From contig OZ010791.1 of assembly GCA_963932465.1 (NCBI GenBank), positions 156,234,012 through 156,298,011 of the forward strand: a DNA stretch of 64,000 bases. Direction: 5' to 3'. Each line of letters begins with the position of its first letter. Position 1 is the stretch's first letter. The notes beneath the pieces are model-generated. The model was not told where the DNA came from, did not search any database, and saw only the letters and a program-made list of their open reading frames with translations. The stretch is from Maratus speciosus. Its lineage: Eukaryota > Arthropoda > Arachnida > Araneae > Salticidae. This document shows positions 10,759-23,038 of this stretch, in pieces. The position numbers and the translations under genes were made by a program.

Positions 10759-12060
10759 GCGAGAGTGTGAGCTAATAGTAGGAACTGAAAAATAGTTTCA
10801 CTTCCATGAGAAATAATTAATTAGTTCGCTTTTTACGCAGTCGGGTTTTTTGATTATTTAAAAAATATTGTTTATTTAAAATTTCAAATAAAGTTTAGTT
10901 GGAATCACCCTGACTTTCGGGTTACCGCGGTTCGGATTAATGAGGTTTTACTACATATCATTTTTGTATAACTAATGATATGTGGCCTGGTGGCGCAACG
11001 GTAGCGCGTCTGGCTCCGAATCAGAAGGTTATGCGTGTTCAAATCACGTCCGGGTCAAATACGTGGGGCTTTTTCTTTTTTTTTGTTGTTTTCCCAAATA
11101 ATAAACAGAGAATGAATGTATACTGTAAAAATACATTTTATAATATTTTCTTTCATTTCTCAAAAAATTTCATATGATGTTGCTTGCACTTGAAATAAGA
11201 GGTCACAGAATGGAGTATTTGGGGTAAAATCCTGGCCAAAATTATTTTTCATGTGTTTTAAAGCTAAAATCATTGCTGTTGACTTAGTATTAGTAAGCAC
11301 TTAATGTTGTATACACATAAAACTATGCATTTGTTTTAAAAATAAATATAATAATACAAAGTTTACTTAAGGGTGTTCTCAAATCCAAAAGGACAACTTT
11401 CTGACATAAGTTTTAATTTATTTTTGTTCGAAAATGCATGAAACTAGCTGGTGTTGTTGTTCAGAAACTATGTAATTGAGCTGTTTTCCCCATTTTTTTG
11501 TGAACGCAATATATGAGAAAGTAGTGTCAAAGTGGGCGTTTTGAACCGAATTTCCGCGAAGGAAGAAAGAGCGGGTGAAAAACGTATTTGTCATGTGATC
11601 AAAATAGCTTATAATTCAATAGGTAATTGATTGATCAAAAAATGAAAAAAAAAAAAAAAACAGTTCAATTCCAAAATCGCTTCCATGGCCAGGCTTTCCA
11701 ATTTTATACCTTTCCGTTAAAAAATGAATTTGTAAAAGTGTCAAAACGTTTTGCGCTTGTTGAGCAGAGCAGTTAAATTTTTACCTGTTTATAAGAGGAA
11801 AGTAATTGTTTATAGATTTGTTTTATTTACAAGTAATTTTTAATTAAATGCGGCTAATTTTACTATATCTAAAATTTCAATTATTTGTATAAGCCAAAGT
11901 ATATAAATTGTTTATATATAAAAAATATATAAATAAATATATAAATTATTTGAATTTAGTATTTAGCAAAGTTAAGTCTTTATAGTCTAGAGATACTGGT
12001 TTTTGAGTGTTTTTAATAGATTAACAAATCAATTTATGCATAAAAATAGCAACTGCATGT

Positions 12061-12106
<46 letters not shown>

Positions 12107-13081
12107 TGGACTTCAAAAATATAACCAGTTCGATTATACTTCAAAGATTGCCCGACAAATCCTGGCACATCATTAAAAAGCGTATGACATAAATTTTAAT
12201 TTATTTTGTTCGGAAATGCATGGAACTAGCATGTGTTGCTGTTCAGAAACAATGTAATCGAGCTGCTTTTTCTGTTGTTCTGTTTTTTTGTTTTTTCTGT
12301 TTTTTTGCAAACGGTAAATTTTATGAGTTAACATAGTTTCTTTTTATTTTTTTAATTTTCAAAATATTACAATAAAAAGCATGCTAAAAAGTACTTTTAC
12401 TTTACAATATCATTCCCCTACCACTTCTTTATAAAGATTCATTCAACTCGTCTTTTTACCCGGCTGAAAAGAAGGGTTATGTATTTCACGCGTTTTTTAT
12501 CATTGGATAGGTCATTCAAAATGAAGACGATGATTTATTGACTATTTTACAGTCAGAAGCTTCGTTAAAATATTATACAACCTGGAAGTTGTGTATGTAG
12601 GATCTCTAGCTTTACTGCAACTCTAACCATCATAGACATCTATAGACCTCATCAAAACAATGTTTATAGATAGAAAATAACAATTACACACAACGTAAAA
12701 GTCATGAATACAAGTAAATAATAATAAAAAAAAATAGGGAAGTAATATGAAACAAGTAACATAAAAAAAAATTAAGTCAATTCCTACTTAGGCCAATAAG
12801 TGAATTTTTTTTTCTCCCATTCTTCTTCCTCTTGAGTGGCGCTTAAAATGCCTTTGTCAAGAAGAGGGCTCTCTCAGTCTTAAAATAAATTGATCCAGAA
12901 GAGGGCTCTCTGGATTATTGAAAATTATTTAATTTAATTTAATTAATGAATTAATATTTAAAAAAAAACTGGATTAACATCAAGTGTCATCCACTACAAG
13001 TTTTAAAAAATGTATTTGAGCTTGATTGGATGAATAATAAGTATTTTATTAACGATTGAAAATTTGAACAAGATATATATA
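10759..13081 (+). repeat. Array unit 10 (long form, divergent)
   Basis: 2323-bp long unit, more diverged from units 1 and 4. It carries the anticodon-shifted tRNA at 10984, the MITE at about 11369-11775, a T-tract of about 35 at 12067-12101 and a duplicated tctgtttttttg stretch near 12270-12306. It is close to unit 12, which shares both features. Confidence 0.88.
10984..11057 (+). tRNA. tRNA-Trp derivative with CCG anticodon
   Basis: 74-nt cloverleaf. The loop reads CTCCGAA, giving U33, anticodon CCG (would read CGG, Arg) and A37. The anticodon stem TCTGG/TCAGA keeps five pairs, one of them G-U. The variable region has a 2-nt insertion (aggttatgcgtg). Acceptor, D and T arms remain Trp-like. 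Downstream, the T-run is broken (ttttcttttttttg). It could be a pseudogene or an anticodon-switched tRNA; aminoacylation identity cannot be judged from sequence. Confidence 0.6.
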
Positions 13082-13306
13082 GCGAGAGTGTGAGCTAATA
13101 GTAGGAACTGAAAAATAGTTTCACTTCTATGAGAAATAATTAATTAGTTCGCTTTTTACGCAGTCGGGTTTTTTGATTATTTAAAAATTATTGTTTATTT
13201 AAAATTTCAAATAAAGCTTAGTTCGAATCACCGAGGCTTTCGGGTTACCGAGGTTCGGATTAATGAGGTTTTACTACATATTATTTTTGTATACAATTCG
13301 CTGTGT

Positions 13307-13378
13307 GGCCTGGTGGCGCAACGGCAGCGCGTCTGACACCAGACCTGAAGGTTGCGTGTTCAAATCACGTCCGGGTCA
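13307..13378 (+). pseudogene. tRNA-Trp pseudogene (A33, broken anticodon stem)
   Basis: 72 nt with intact acceptor and T arm. The D loop reads ACGGCAGC. The anticodon region TCTGA CACCAGA CCTGA has A at position 33 and two mispaired stem positions. An alternative hairpin GTCTG-ACAC-CAGAC is possible. A near-identical copy lies at 17337. Unlikely to decode. Confidence 0.8.
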
Positions 13379-14247
13379 AGTGTGTGGGAGTTTTTTTTTT
13401 TCCAAATAATAAACAGAGAATGAATGCAAACTGTAAAAATACATTTTATAATATTTTCTTTCATTTCTGAAAAAATTTCATATGATGTTGCTTGTACTTG
13501 GAATAAGAGGTCCACACAATGGAGTATTTGGTGTAAAATCCTGGCCAAAATTATTTTTCATGTGTTTTAAAGCTAAAATCATTGCTGTTCACTTACTATT
13601 AGTAAACAATTAATGTTGTATACACATAAAACTATGCATTTGTTTTAAAAATAAATATATAATACAAAGTTTACTTAAGGGTGTTCTCAAATCCAAAAGG
13701 ACAACTATCTGACATAAGTTTTAATTTATTTTTGTTCGAAAATGCATGAAACTAGCTGGTGTTGTTGTTCAGAAACTATGTAATTGAGCTTTTTTCCCCA
13801 TTTTTTTGCAAACGCAATATATACGAAAATAGTGTCAAAGTGGGCGTTTTGAAACGAATTTCCGCGCGAAGGAAGAAAGAGCACTCAAGAGCGGGCGAAA
13901 AACGTATTTTTCACGTGATCAAAATAGCTTATAACTCAATAGGTAATTGATTGATCAAAAAATGAAAAAAAAAAAAAACAGTTCAATTCCAAATCGCTTC
14001 CAAGGCCAGGCTTTTTAATTTTATACCTTTCCGTTAAAAAATGAATTTCTAAAAGTGTCAAAACGTTTTGCGCTTGTTGAGCAGAGCAGTTAACTTTTTA
14101 CCTGTTTATAAAAGGAAAGTAATTGTTTATAGATTTGTTTCATTTACAAGTAATTTTTAATTAAATGCGGCTAATTTTACTATATCTAAACTTTTAATTA
14201 TTTGTATAAGCCAAAGTATATAAATTGTTTATATATAAAAATATATA

Positions 14248-14425
14248 GTTGAGATCGATCTGTACAAAGGCCGTTGTTTATTTTTTCGATTTTGTTTGCA
14301 GGCATTTCTTATGAGGACACTTTCATTTTCGGAACCGGTTTCGAACGTAAAAGCATCCTCATAAAAAATATCTGCAATCAAAATCGAAAAAGTAAAAAAC
14401 GGCCTGCATACAGATCGGTCTCAAC
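14248..14425. mobile_element. Fold-back element (TA target site)
   Basis: Nearly perfect inverted repeat of about 88-bp arms running from gttgagatcgatctgta to cagatcggtctcaac, with little loop. TA dinucleotides flank it (14246-14247 and 14426-14427). Arms and TA duplication fit a Tc1/mariner-type non-autonomous fold-back. The centre includes gcaggcatttcttatgagga and its complement. An 86-codon ORF crossing it is not a gene. Confidence 0.75.
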
Positions 14426-14782
14426 TATTCAATGCAAAAGAAATCATTTAAAAATATTGAAATGCGACCGAGATACCTTTATAAATTTCTTCCTTAGGAT
14501 TAGCATTAGCGAATGGGTCTTTTCATTTGACTGAAGTAGCCTCTTAAAATGCCTTGATGAAGAAGAGGGCTCTCTCGGTCTTAAAATAAATTGATCCAGA
14601 ATAGGGCTCTCTCGATTATTGAAAATTATTTAATTTAATTTAATTAATGAATTAATATTAAAAAAAAAACTGGATTAACATCAAGTGTCATCCACTACAA
14701 GTTTAAAAAAATGTATTTGAGCTTGATTGGATGAATAATAAGTATTTTATTAACGATTGAAAATTTGAACATGATATACATA

Positions 14783-16085
14783 GCGAGAGTGTGAGCTAAT
14801 AGTAGGAACTGAAAAATAGTTTCACTTCGATGAGAAATAATTAATTAGTTCGCTTTTTACGCAGTCGGGATTTTTGATTATTTAAAAATTATTGTTTATT
14901 TAAAATTTCAAATAAAGTTTAGTTCGAATCACACGAACTTTCAGGCTACCGAGGTTCGGATTAATGAGGTTTTACTATATATTATTTTTGTATAAATAAT
15001 GTTATGTGGCCTGGTGGCGCAACGGTAGCGGGTCTGACTCCAGATCAGAAGGTTGCGTGTTCAAATCACGTCCGGGTCAAATGTGTGGGACTTTTTTTTT
15101 TTTTTTTTCCAAATAATAAACAGAGAATGAATGTATACTATAAAAATACATTTTATAATATTTTCTTTCTTTTCTGAAAAAATTTCATATGATGTTGCTT
15201 GCACTTGAAATAAGAGGTCACACAATGGAGTATTTGGGGTAAAATCCTGGCCAAAATTATTTTTTGTGTGTTTTAAAGCTAAAATCATTGCTGTTGACTT
15301 ACTATTAGTAAACGCTTAATGTTGTATACACATAAAACTATGCATTTGTTTTAAAAATAAATATATAATACAATGTTTACTTAATGGTGTTCTCAAATCC
15401 AAAAGGACAACTTTCTGACATAAGTTTTAATTTATTTTTGTTCGAAAATGCATGAAACTAGCGGGTGTTGTTGTTCAGAAACTATGTAATTGAGCTGTTT
15501 TTCCCATTTTTTTGCAAACGCAATACATCAGAAAATAGTGTCAAAGTGGGCGTTTTGAACCGAATATCCGCGCGAAAGGAAGAAAAAGCACTCAAGAGCG
15601 GGCGAAAAACGTATTTGTCACGTGATCAAAATAGCTTATAACTCAATAGGTAATTGATTGATCAAAAAATGAAAAAAAAAAAAAACAGTTCAATTCCAAA
15701 ATCGCTTCCATGGCCAGGCTTTCCAATTTTATACCTTTCCGTTAAAAAATGAATTTGTAAAAGTGTCAAAACGTTTTGCGCTTGTTGAGCAGAGCAGTTA
15801 AATTTTTACCTGTTTATAAGAGGAAAGTAATTGTTTATAGATTTGTTTTATTTACAAGTAATTTTTAATTAAATGCGGCTAATTTTACTATATCTAAAAT
15901 TTCAATTATTTGTATAAGCCAAAGTATATAAATTGTTTATATATAAAAAATATATAAATAAATATATAAATTATTTGAATTTAGTATTTAGCAAAGTTAA
16001 GTCTTTATAGTCTAGAGATACTGGTTTTTGAGTGTTTTTAATAGATTAACAAATCAATTTATGCATAAAAATAGCAACTGCATGT

Positions 16086-16134
<49 letters not shown>

Positions 16135-17111
16135 TGGACTTCAAAAATATAACCAGTTCGATTATACTTCAAAGATTGCCCGACAAATCCTGGCACATCA
16201 TTAAAAAGCGTATGACATAAATTTTAATTTATTTTGTTCGGAAATGCATGAAACTAGCATGTGTTGCTGTTCAGAAACAATGTAATCGAGCTGCTTTTTC
16301 TGTTGTTCTGTTTTTTTGTTTTTTCTGTTTTTTTGCAAACGGTAAATTTTATGAGTTAACATAGTTTCTTTTTATTTTTTTAATTTTCAAAATATTACAA
16401 TAAAAAGCATGCTAAAAAGTACTTTTACTTTACAATATCATTCCCCTACCACTTCTTTATAAAGATTCATTCAACTCGTCATTTTACCCGGCTGAAAAGA
16501 AGGGTTATGTATTTCACGCGTTTTTTATCATTGGATAGGTCATTCAAAATGAAGACGATGATTTATTGACTATTTTACAGTCAGAAGCTTCGTTAAAATA
16601 TTATACAACCTGGAAGTTGTGTATGTAGGATCTCTAGCTTTACTGCAACTCTAACCATCATAGACATCTATAGACCTCATCAAAACAATGTTTATAGATA
16701 GAAAATAACAATTACACACAACGTAAAAGTCATGAATACAAGTAAATAATAATAAAAAAAAATAGGGAAGTAATATGAAACAAGTAACATAAAAAAAAAA
16801 ATTAAGTCAATTCCTACTTAGGCCAATAAGTGAATTTTTTTTTCTCCCATTCTTCTTCCTCTTGAGTGGCGCTTAAAATGCCTTTGTCAAGAAGAGGGCT
16901 CTCTCAGTCTTAAAATAAATTGATCCAGAAGAGGGCTCTCTGGATTATTGAAAATTATTTAATTTAATTTAATTAATGAATTAATATTTAAAAAAAAACT
17001 GGATTAACATCAAGTGTCATCCACTACAAGTTTTAAAAAATGTATTTGAGCTTGATTGGATGAATAATAAGTATTTTATTAACGATTGAAAATTTGAACA
17101 AGATATATATA
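14783..17111 (+). repeat. Array unit 12 (long form)
   Basis: 2329 bp. Pairs with unit 10 by sequence: same long T-tract (about 16091-16130) and the same tctgttgttctgttttttt stretch near 16300. Carries the tRNA at 15008 and the MITE at about 15387-15799. Confidence 0.9.
15008..15079 (+). tRNA. tRNA-Trp-like (CCA), G25 in D stem
   Basis: 72 nt with a normal CTCCAGA loop, anticodon stem and T arm. The D stem reads GCGC/GCGG, so pair 10-25 is lost. A T-run of about 18 follows. Possibly functional. Confidence 0.82.
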
Positions 17112-19396
17112 GCGAGAGTGTGAGCTAATAGTAGGAACTGAAAAATAGTTTCACTTCTATGAGAAATAATTAATTAGTTCGCTTTTTACGCAGTCGGGTT
17201 TTTTGATTATTTAAAAATTATTGTTTATTTAAAATTTCAAATAAAGCTTAGTTCGAATCACCGAGGCTTTCGGGTTACCGAGGTTCGGATTAATGAGGTT
17301 TTACTACATATTATTTTTGTATACAATACGCTGTGTGGCCTGGTGGCGCAACGGCAGCGCGTCTGACACCAGACCTGAAGGTTGCGTGTTCAAATCACGT
17401 CCGGGTCAAGTGTGTGGGAGTTTTTTTTTTTTCCAAATAATAAACAGAGAATGAATGCAAACTGTAAAAATACATTTTATAATATTTTCTTTCATTTCTG
17501 AAAAAATTTCATATGATGTTGCTTGTACTTGGAATAAGAGGTCCACACAATGGAGTATTTGGTGTAAAATCCTGGCCAAAATTATTTTTCATGTGTTTTA
17601 AAGCTAAAATCATTGCTGTTCACTTACTATTAGTAAACAATTAATGTTGTATACACATAAAACTATGCATTTGTTTTAAAAATAAATATATAATACAAAG
17701 TTTACTTAAGGGTGTTCTCAAATCCAAAAGGACAACTATCTGACATAAGTTTTAATTTATTTTTGTTCGAAAATGCATGAAACTAGCTTGTGTTGTTGTT
17801 CAGAAACTATGTAATTGAGCTTTTTTCCCCATTTTTTTGCAAACGCAATATATACGAAAATAGTGTCAAAGTGGGCGTTTTGAAACGAATTTCCGCGCGA
17901 AGGAAGAAAGAGCACTCAAGAGCGGGCGAAAAACGTATTTTTCACGTGATCAAAATAGCTTATAACTCAATAGGTAATTGATTGATCAAAAAATGAAAAA
18001 AAAAAAAAAAAAACAGTTCAATTCCAAATCGCTTCCAAGGCCAGGCTTTTTAATTTTATACCTTTCCGTTAAAAAATGAATTTCTAAAAGTGTCAAAACG
18101 TTTTGCGCTTGTTGAGCAGAGCAGTTAACTTTTTATCTGTTTATAAAAGGAAAGTAATTGTTTATAGATTTGTTTCATTTACAAGTAATTTTTAATTAAA
18201 TGCGGCTAATTTTACTATATCTAAACTTTTAATTATTTGTATAAGCCAAAGTATATAAATTGTTTATATATAAAAAATATATAAATAAATATATAAATTG
18301 TTTGAATTTAGTATTTAGCAAAGTTAAGTCTTTATAGTCTAAAGATACTGGTTTTTGAGTGTTTTTAATAGATTATCAAATCAATTTATGCATAAAAATA
18401 GCAACTATATGCGAAACTTTTTTTTAAAAAAAAATATTGGCCTTCAAAAATATAACCAGTACGATTATACTTCAAAGATTGTCCGACAAACCCTGGCACA
18501 TCATTAAAAAGCGTAAGACATAAATTTTAATTTATTTTCTTCGGAAATGCATGAAACTAGCATGTGTTGCTGTTCAGAAACAATGTAATCGAGCTGTTTT
18601 TTATGTTTTTTTGCAAACGGTAAATTTTATGAGTTAACATAGTTTCTTTTTATTTTTTTAATTTTCAAAATATTACAATAAAAAGCATGCTAAAAAGTAC
18701 TTTTACTTTACAATATCATTCCCCTACCATTTCTTTATAAAGATTCATTCAACTCGTCTTTTTACCCGACTGAAAAGAAGGGTTATGTTTTTCACGCGTT
18801 TTTTATCATTGGATAGGCCATTCAAAATGAAGACGATGTTTTATTGACTATTTTACAGTCAGAAGCTTCGTTAAAATATTATACAACCTGGAAGTTGTGT
18901 ATGTAGGATCTCTAGCTTTACTGCAACTCTAACCATCATAGACATCTATAGACCTCATCAAAACAATGTTTATAGATAGGAAATAACAATTACACACAAC
19001 GTAAAAGTCATCAATACAAGTAAATAATAATAATAATAACAATAATAAATAGGTAAGTAATATGAAACAAGTAACATAAAAAAAAAATTAAGTCAATTCC
19101 TACTTAGGCCAATAAGAGAATTTTTTTTTCTCCCATTCTTCTTCCTCTTGAGTGGCGCTTAAAATGCCTTTGTCAAGAAGAGGGCTCTCTCAGTCTTAAA
19201 ATAAATTGATCCAGAAGAGGGCTCTCTGGATTATTGAAAATTATTTAATTTAATTTAATTAATTAATTAATATTTAAAAGAAACTGGATTAACATCAAGT
19301 GTTATCCACTACAAGTTTAAAAAAATGTATTTGCACTTGATTGGATGAATAATAAGTATTTTATTAACGATTGAAAATTTGAACAAGATATATACA
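17112..19396 (+). repeat. Array unit 13 (long form)
   Basis: 2285 bp. The first about 1.1 kb is nearly identical to unit 11. Beyond about 18,270 it keeps the normal long-unit sequence that unit 11 lost, so it is the empty-site reference for the 14248 insertion. A short (ata)n run lies at about 19024-19048. Confidence 0.9.
17337..17408 (+). pseudogene. tRNA-Trp pseudogene (A33), twin of 13307
   Basis: Same tRNA sequence as at 13307: D loop ACGGCAGC, loop CACCAGA and two mismatched anticodon stem positions. Only flanking bases differ (atacaatacgctg versus atacaattcgctg). The shared defects show duplication after decay. Confidence 0.8.
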
Positions 19397-19548
19397 GCGA
19401 GAGTGTGAGCTAATAGTAGGAACTGAAAAATAGTTTCACTTCGATGAGAAATAATTAATTAGTTTGCTTTTTACGCAGTCGGGTTTTTTGATTATTTAAA
19501 AAATATTGTTTATTTAAAATTTCAAAAAAAGTTTAGTTCGAATCACGT

Positions 19549-20700
19549 TCGAATCTTTCTACGTTTTTGATGCACGTAATTTTTGGCACTAAAAAATAAA
19601 ACACGATATTTAAGCATTGAAATAAAATGTTTTTTATGCCTGTTTTGAAGTTTATCGATAAGACAGCTTCAGTTTATTTTTTAAAAAGTTCATATTTTCT
19701 TACATAATTTAGGACTGAATATTTTTTTAAAGAGATTAATAACTACTTTTTTACAAAAAAAAGTTTTTCAAACAATAAGAATTTTTCATATGCAGTCATT
19801 CACTTTATTTTTATTAAAATTCATACAGATACAAATAAATGTAATGTGTTTATTTTTATATTTATTTTTTTCTATTTCCTAGGTCAATCTTTTCCTATAA
19901 AACATATCAAATCTATTTTGCTCATATTCCTAAAATACAATATCTACGGGAATAAAAAATTTAAATTAAATATGACTTACCGTGTCGTTTCATTAATAAG
20001 TATTGTTTTCAACAATAATGGGCCAAAATTAGAAATCATGATTAAGTTAAGGAATATGTTTAAAAAAAATATATATATACATATTCCAGAGAACGTAAAA
20101 TTTAGACTACATGATCATATTAAATAAAACAAAAGCAAATCGGCAGCGGAAAAAAATACACATTCTTAATATTTAAACCATACTTAGAACTCATTTTTAA
20201 AAAAATATGTAAGTTTATAAGCATTGTTTTTAAGTAAAAAAATGAAAAATATTTTAGAACAATAGGACTTTGCAAAAATAGTAATAATTTACGGAAAAAG
20301 TACGGTAAAAAGATAGGAATTTATATTTAAAACCAAAAATTAAAATGACATCAAACATTGTTAAACATATAATATCCACCTATTAAAAAGTTATTTATAA
20401 CACTTTAAAAGTAATATTTTTATAGGGTATGCAATAAAAGCAAACACAAAGGATAAAATTGGAATAAAATATATTAGTTTATTTCTGTCAGTAATCTAAA
20501 TTAAATTCATATGTAACGTTAACTGATTTTTTCCTTAAAAGTTCAATTAGTGTTACAAACTATGAATTAAATAAATATTACTGATAAAGTATTTTATTCC
20601 AATCTTTACCGCGCTTGTATCTATTATTATTGGATGCTGTAAAAGATGTGATTCTTTTAAAATGCCCATAAAAGCAAAATAGAAAAAGAATTGACTCCAT
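19549..20700. other. Foreign AT-rich segment replacing a tRNA
   Basis: About 1.15 kb of very AT-rich single-copy sequence with no recognisable element ends. It holds one possible terminal exon (19882-20127) and otherwise no feature I can name. Confidence 0.5.
19882..20127 (+). other. Possible terminal coding exon (unrecognised)
   Basis: A pyrimidine-rich tract and tttctatttcctag end at 19881. They are followed by 82 open codons without an ATG at the start (GQSFPIKHIKS... to ...FRLHDHIK), ending in TAA that overlaps AATAAA (about 20123-20130). Acceptor, open frame and poly(A) signal in that order are what a last exon would show. The base composition is very AT-rich and no upstream exon or donor is visible, so this could be chance. 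I do not recognise the peptide. Confidence 0.18.
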
Positions 20701-20727
20701 AAAAAATGAACGTTCACTTCTATGAAA

Positions 20728-20979
20728 GAGTGACTATTCACTCCTACCAGGGGTGAAAAACCGCACTCCTTTAGCAAGAGTGAATAGTCACTCCTCCGAA
20801 AGAGTGATTATCCACCCCTGTTTAGAGTGGCTATTCACTTCCCAGGAGTGACTATTCACTCTTTCAGAGAGTCAAAAATTTCACTTTTGCTCAGAGTGAA
20901 TAGTCACTCTAAAGAGGTTGGGCATATTTTGACTCTGCGATAGAGTGACTATTCACTCCTCTGGAGTGAATAGTCACTC
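20728..20979. repeat. Cluster of alternating 16-bp near-palindromes
   Basis: The 16-mer GAGTGAATAGTCACTC and its reverse complement GAGTGACTATTCACTC occur at 20728, 20778, 20846, 20894, 20943 and 20964. Imperfect versions lie at 20802 and 20825. Orientation changes from copy to copy. The 16-mer is itself nearly self-complementary, so the stretch can form many competing hairpins. It sits at the right end of the foreign insert in unit 14 and ends with the array resuming. Confidence 0.9.
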
Positions 20980-21284
20980 CTTTTTATTTAGAGTGTAAGG
21001 GTGTTCTAAAATCCAAAAGGACAATTTTCTGACATAAGTTTTAATTTATTTTTGTTCGAAAATGCATGAAACTAGCTGGTGTTGTTGTTCAAAAACTTTG
21101 AAATTGAGCTGTTTTTCCCATTTTTTTGCAAACGGAATATATCAGAAAATAGTGTCAAAGTGGGCGTTTTGAACCGAATTTCTGGGCGAAGGAAGAAAGA
21201 GCACTCAAGAGCGGGCGAAAAACGTATTTGTCAAGTGATCAAAATAGCTTATAACTCAATAGGTAATTGAATGATCAAAAAATG

Positions 21285-21332
<48 letters not shown>

Positions 21333-23038
21333 AGTTCAATTCCAATTCACTTCCATGGCCAGGCTTTCCAATTTATACCTTTCCGTTAAAAAATGAATTT
21401 GTAAAAGTGTGAATACGTTTTGCGCTTGTTGAGCAGAGCAGTTAACTTTTTACCTGTTTATAAGAGGAAAGTAATCGTTTATAGATTTGTTTTATTTACA
21501 AGTAATTTTTAATTAAATGCGGCTAATTTTACTATATCTAAACTTTTAATTATTTGTATAAGCCAAAGTATATAAATTGTTTACATATAAAAAATATATA
21601 AATAAATATATAAATTGCTTGAATTTAGTATTTAGCAAAGTTAAGTCTTTATAGGCTAGAGATACTGGTTTCTGAGTGTTTTTAATAGATTATCAAATCA
21701 ATTTATGCATAAAAATGGCAACTATATGCGGAACTTATTTTTTTTTTTAAATATTGGCCTTCAAAAATATAACCAATACGATTATACTTCAAAAATTGCC
21801 CGACAAACCCTGGCACATCATTAAAAAACTTATGACATAAGTTTTAATTCATTTTGTTCGGAAATGCATGAAACTAGCATCTGTTGTTGCTGTTCAGAAA
21901 CAATGTAATCGAGCTGTTTTTTCTGTTTTTTTGCAAACGGTAAATTTTATGAGTTAACATTGTTTCTTTTTATTTTTTTAATTTTCAAAATATTACAATA
22001 ATAAGCATGCTAAAAAGTACTTTTACTTTACAATATCATTCCCCTACCACTTCTTTATAAAGATTCATTCAACTCGTCTTTTTACCCGACTGAAAAGAAG
22101 GGTTATATGTTTCACGCGTATCTGTGTAGGTGGATTTCTTTCTACCCTCGAAACATCCCAACGGCTGGATGGATTTTAATGAATGAGGTCTCTATGAATT
22201 CGTCTTAACGGCCCGATGGTTATAGGCTAGGTTTTGTTTTTATAAATTCAAAATGGCTGTAGAGACGAAATTTTTTTTTTTTATGCACCCTATTGAGTGA
22301 TATATCGTTGGATAAGTCTTTGAAAATGAAGACGATGTTTCAACTTTCATTGACTATTTTACAGTCAGAAGCTCCGTTAAAATATTATACAACCTGGAAG
22401 TTGTGTATGTAGGATCTCTAGCTTTACTGCAACTTTAACCATCGTAGACATATATAGACGTCATCAAAACAATGTTTATAGATAGGAAATAACAATTACA
22501 CACAACGTAAAAGTCATGAATACAAGTAAATTATAATAAAAAAAAATAGGGAAGTAATATGAAACGAGTAACATAAAAAAAAAAAAATTAAGTCAATTCC
22601 TACTTAGGCCAATAAGAGAATTTTTTTTCTCCCATTCTTCTTCCTCTTGAGTGGCGCTTAAAATGCCTTTGTCAAGAAGAGGGCTCTCTCAGTCTTAAAA
22701 TAAATTGATCCAGAAGAGAGCTCTCTCGATTATTGAAAATTATTTTATTTAATTAAATTAATGAATTAATATTATGAAAAAAACTGGATTAACATAAAGT
22801 GTCATCCACTACAAGTTTAAAAAAATGTATTTGATCTTGATTGGATCAATAATAAGTATTTTATTAAAGATTGAAAATTTGAACAAGATATATATAGCGA
22901 GAGTGTGAGATAATAGTAGGAACTGAAAAATAGTTTCACATTGATGAGAAATAATTAATTAGTTCGCTTTTTACGCAGTCGTGTTTTTTGATTTATTAAA
23001 TTTAATTGTTTATTTCAAATTTCAAATAAAGTTTAGGA

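Larger units (their letters stand above)
13082..14782 (+). repeat. Array unit 11 (deleted, with fold-back insertion)
   Basis: 1701 bp. The 5' part matches unit 13 almost perfectly (tRNA variant at 13307, MITE at about 13680-14094). After about 14247 the long-unit sequence is replaced by a 178-bp fold-back element and about 110 bp of unrelated sequence. It rejoins the normal unit at cttaaaatgccttgatgaag (about 14545). Confidence 0.88.
19397..22896 (+). repeat. Array unit 14 (tRNA lost)
   Basis: Normal leader up to gttcgaatcac (about 19548), where homology stops just before the tRNA should begin. Foreign sequence follows to about 20995. Array sequence resumes inside the MITE (gggtgttctaaaatccaaaagg). 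From there to 22896 it is a normal long-unit 3' part, but near 22115-22310 it has about 200 bp (gtgtaggtggatttctttct onwards) absent from the other units. Confidence 0.85.

Noticed and set aside
14274..14534. 86-codon ORF
   Set aside because: Reads through a fold-back element and the adjacent junction; it has no counterpart in intact array units.
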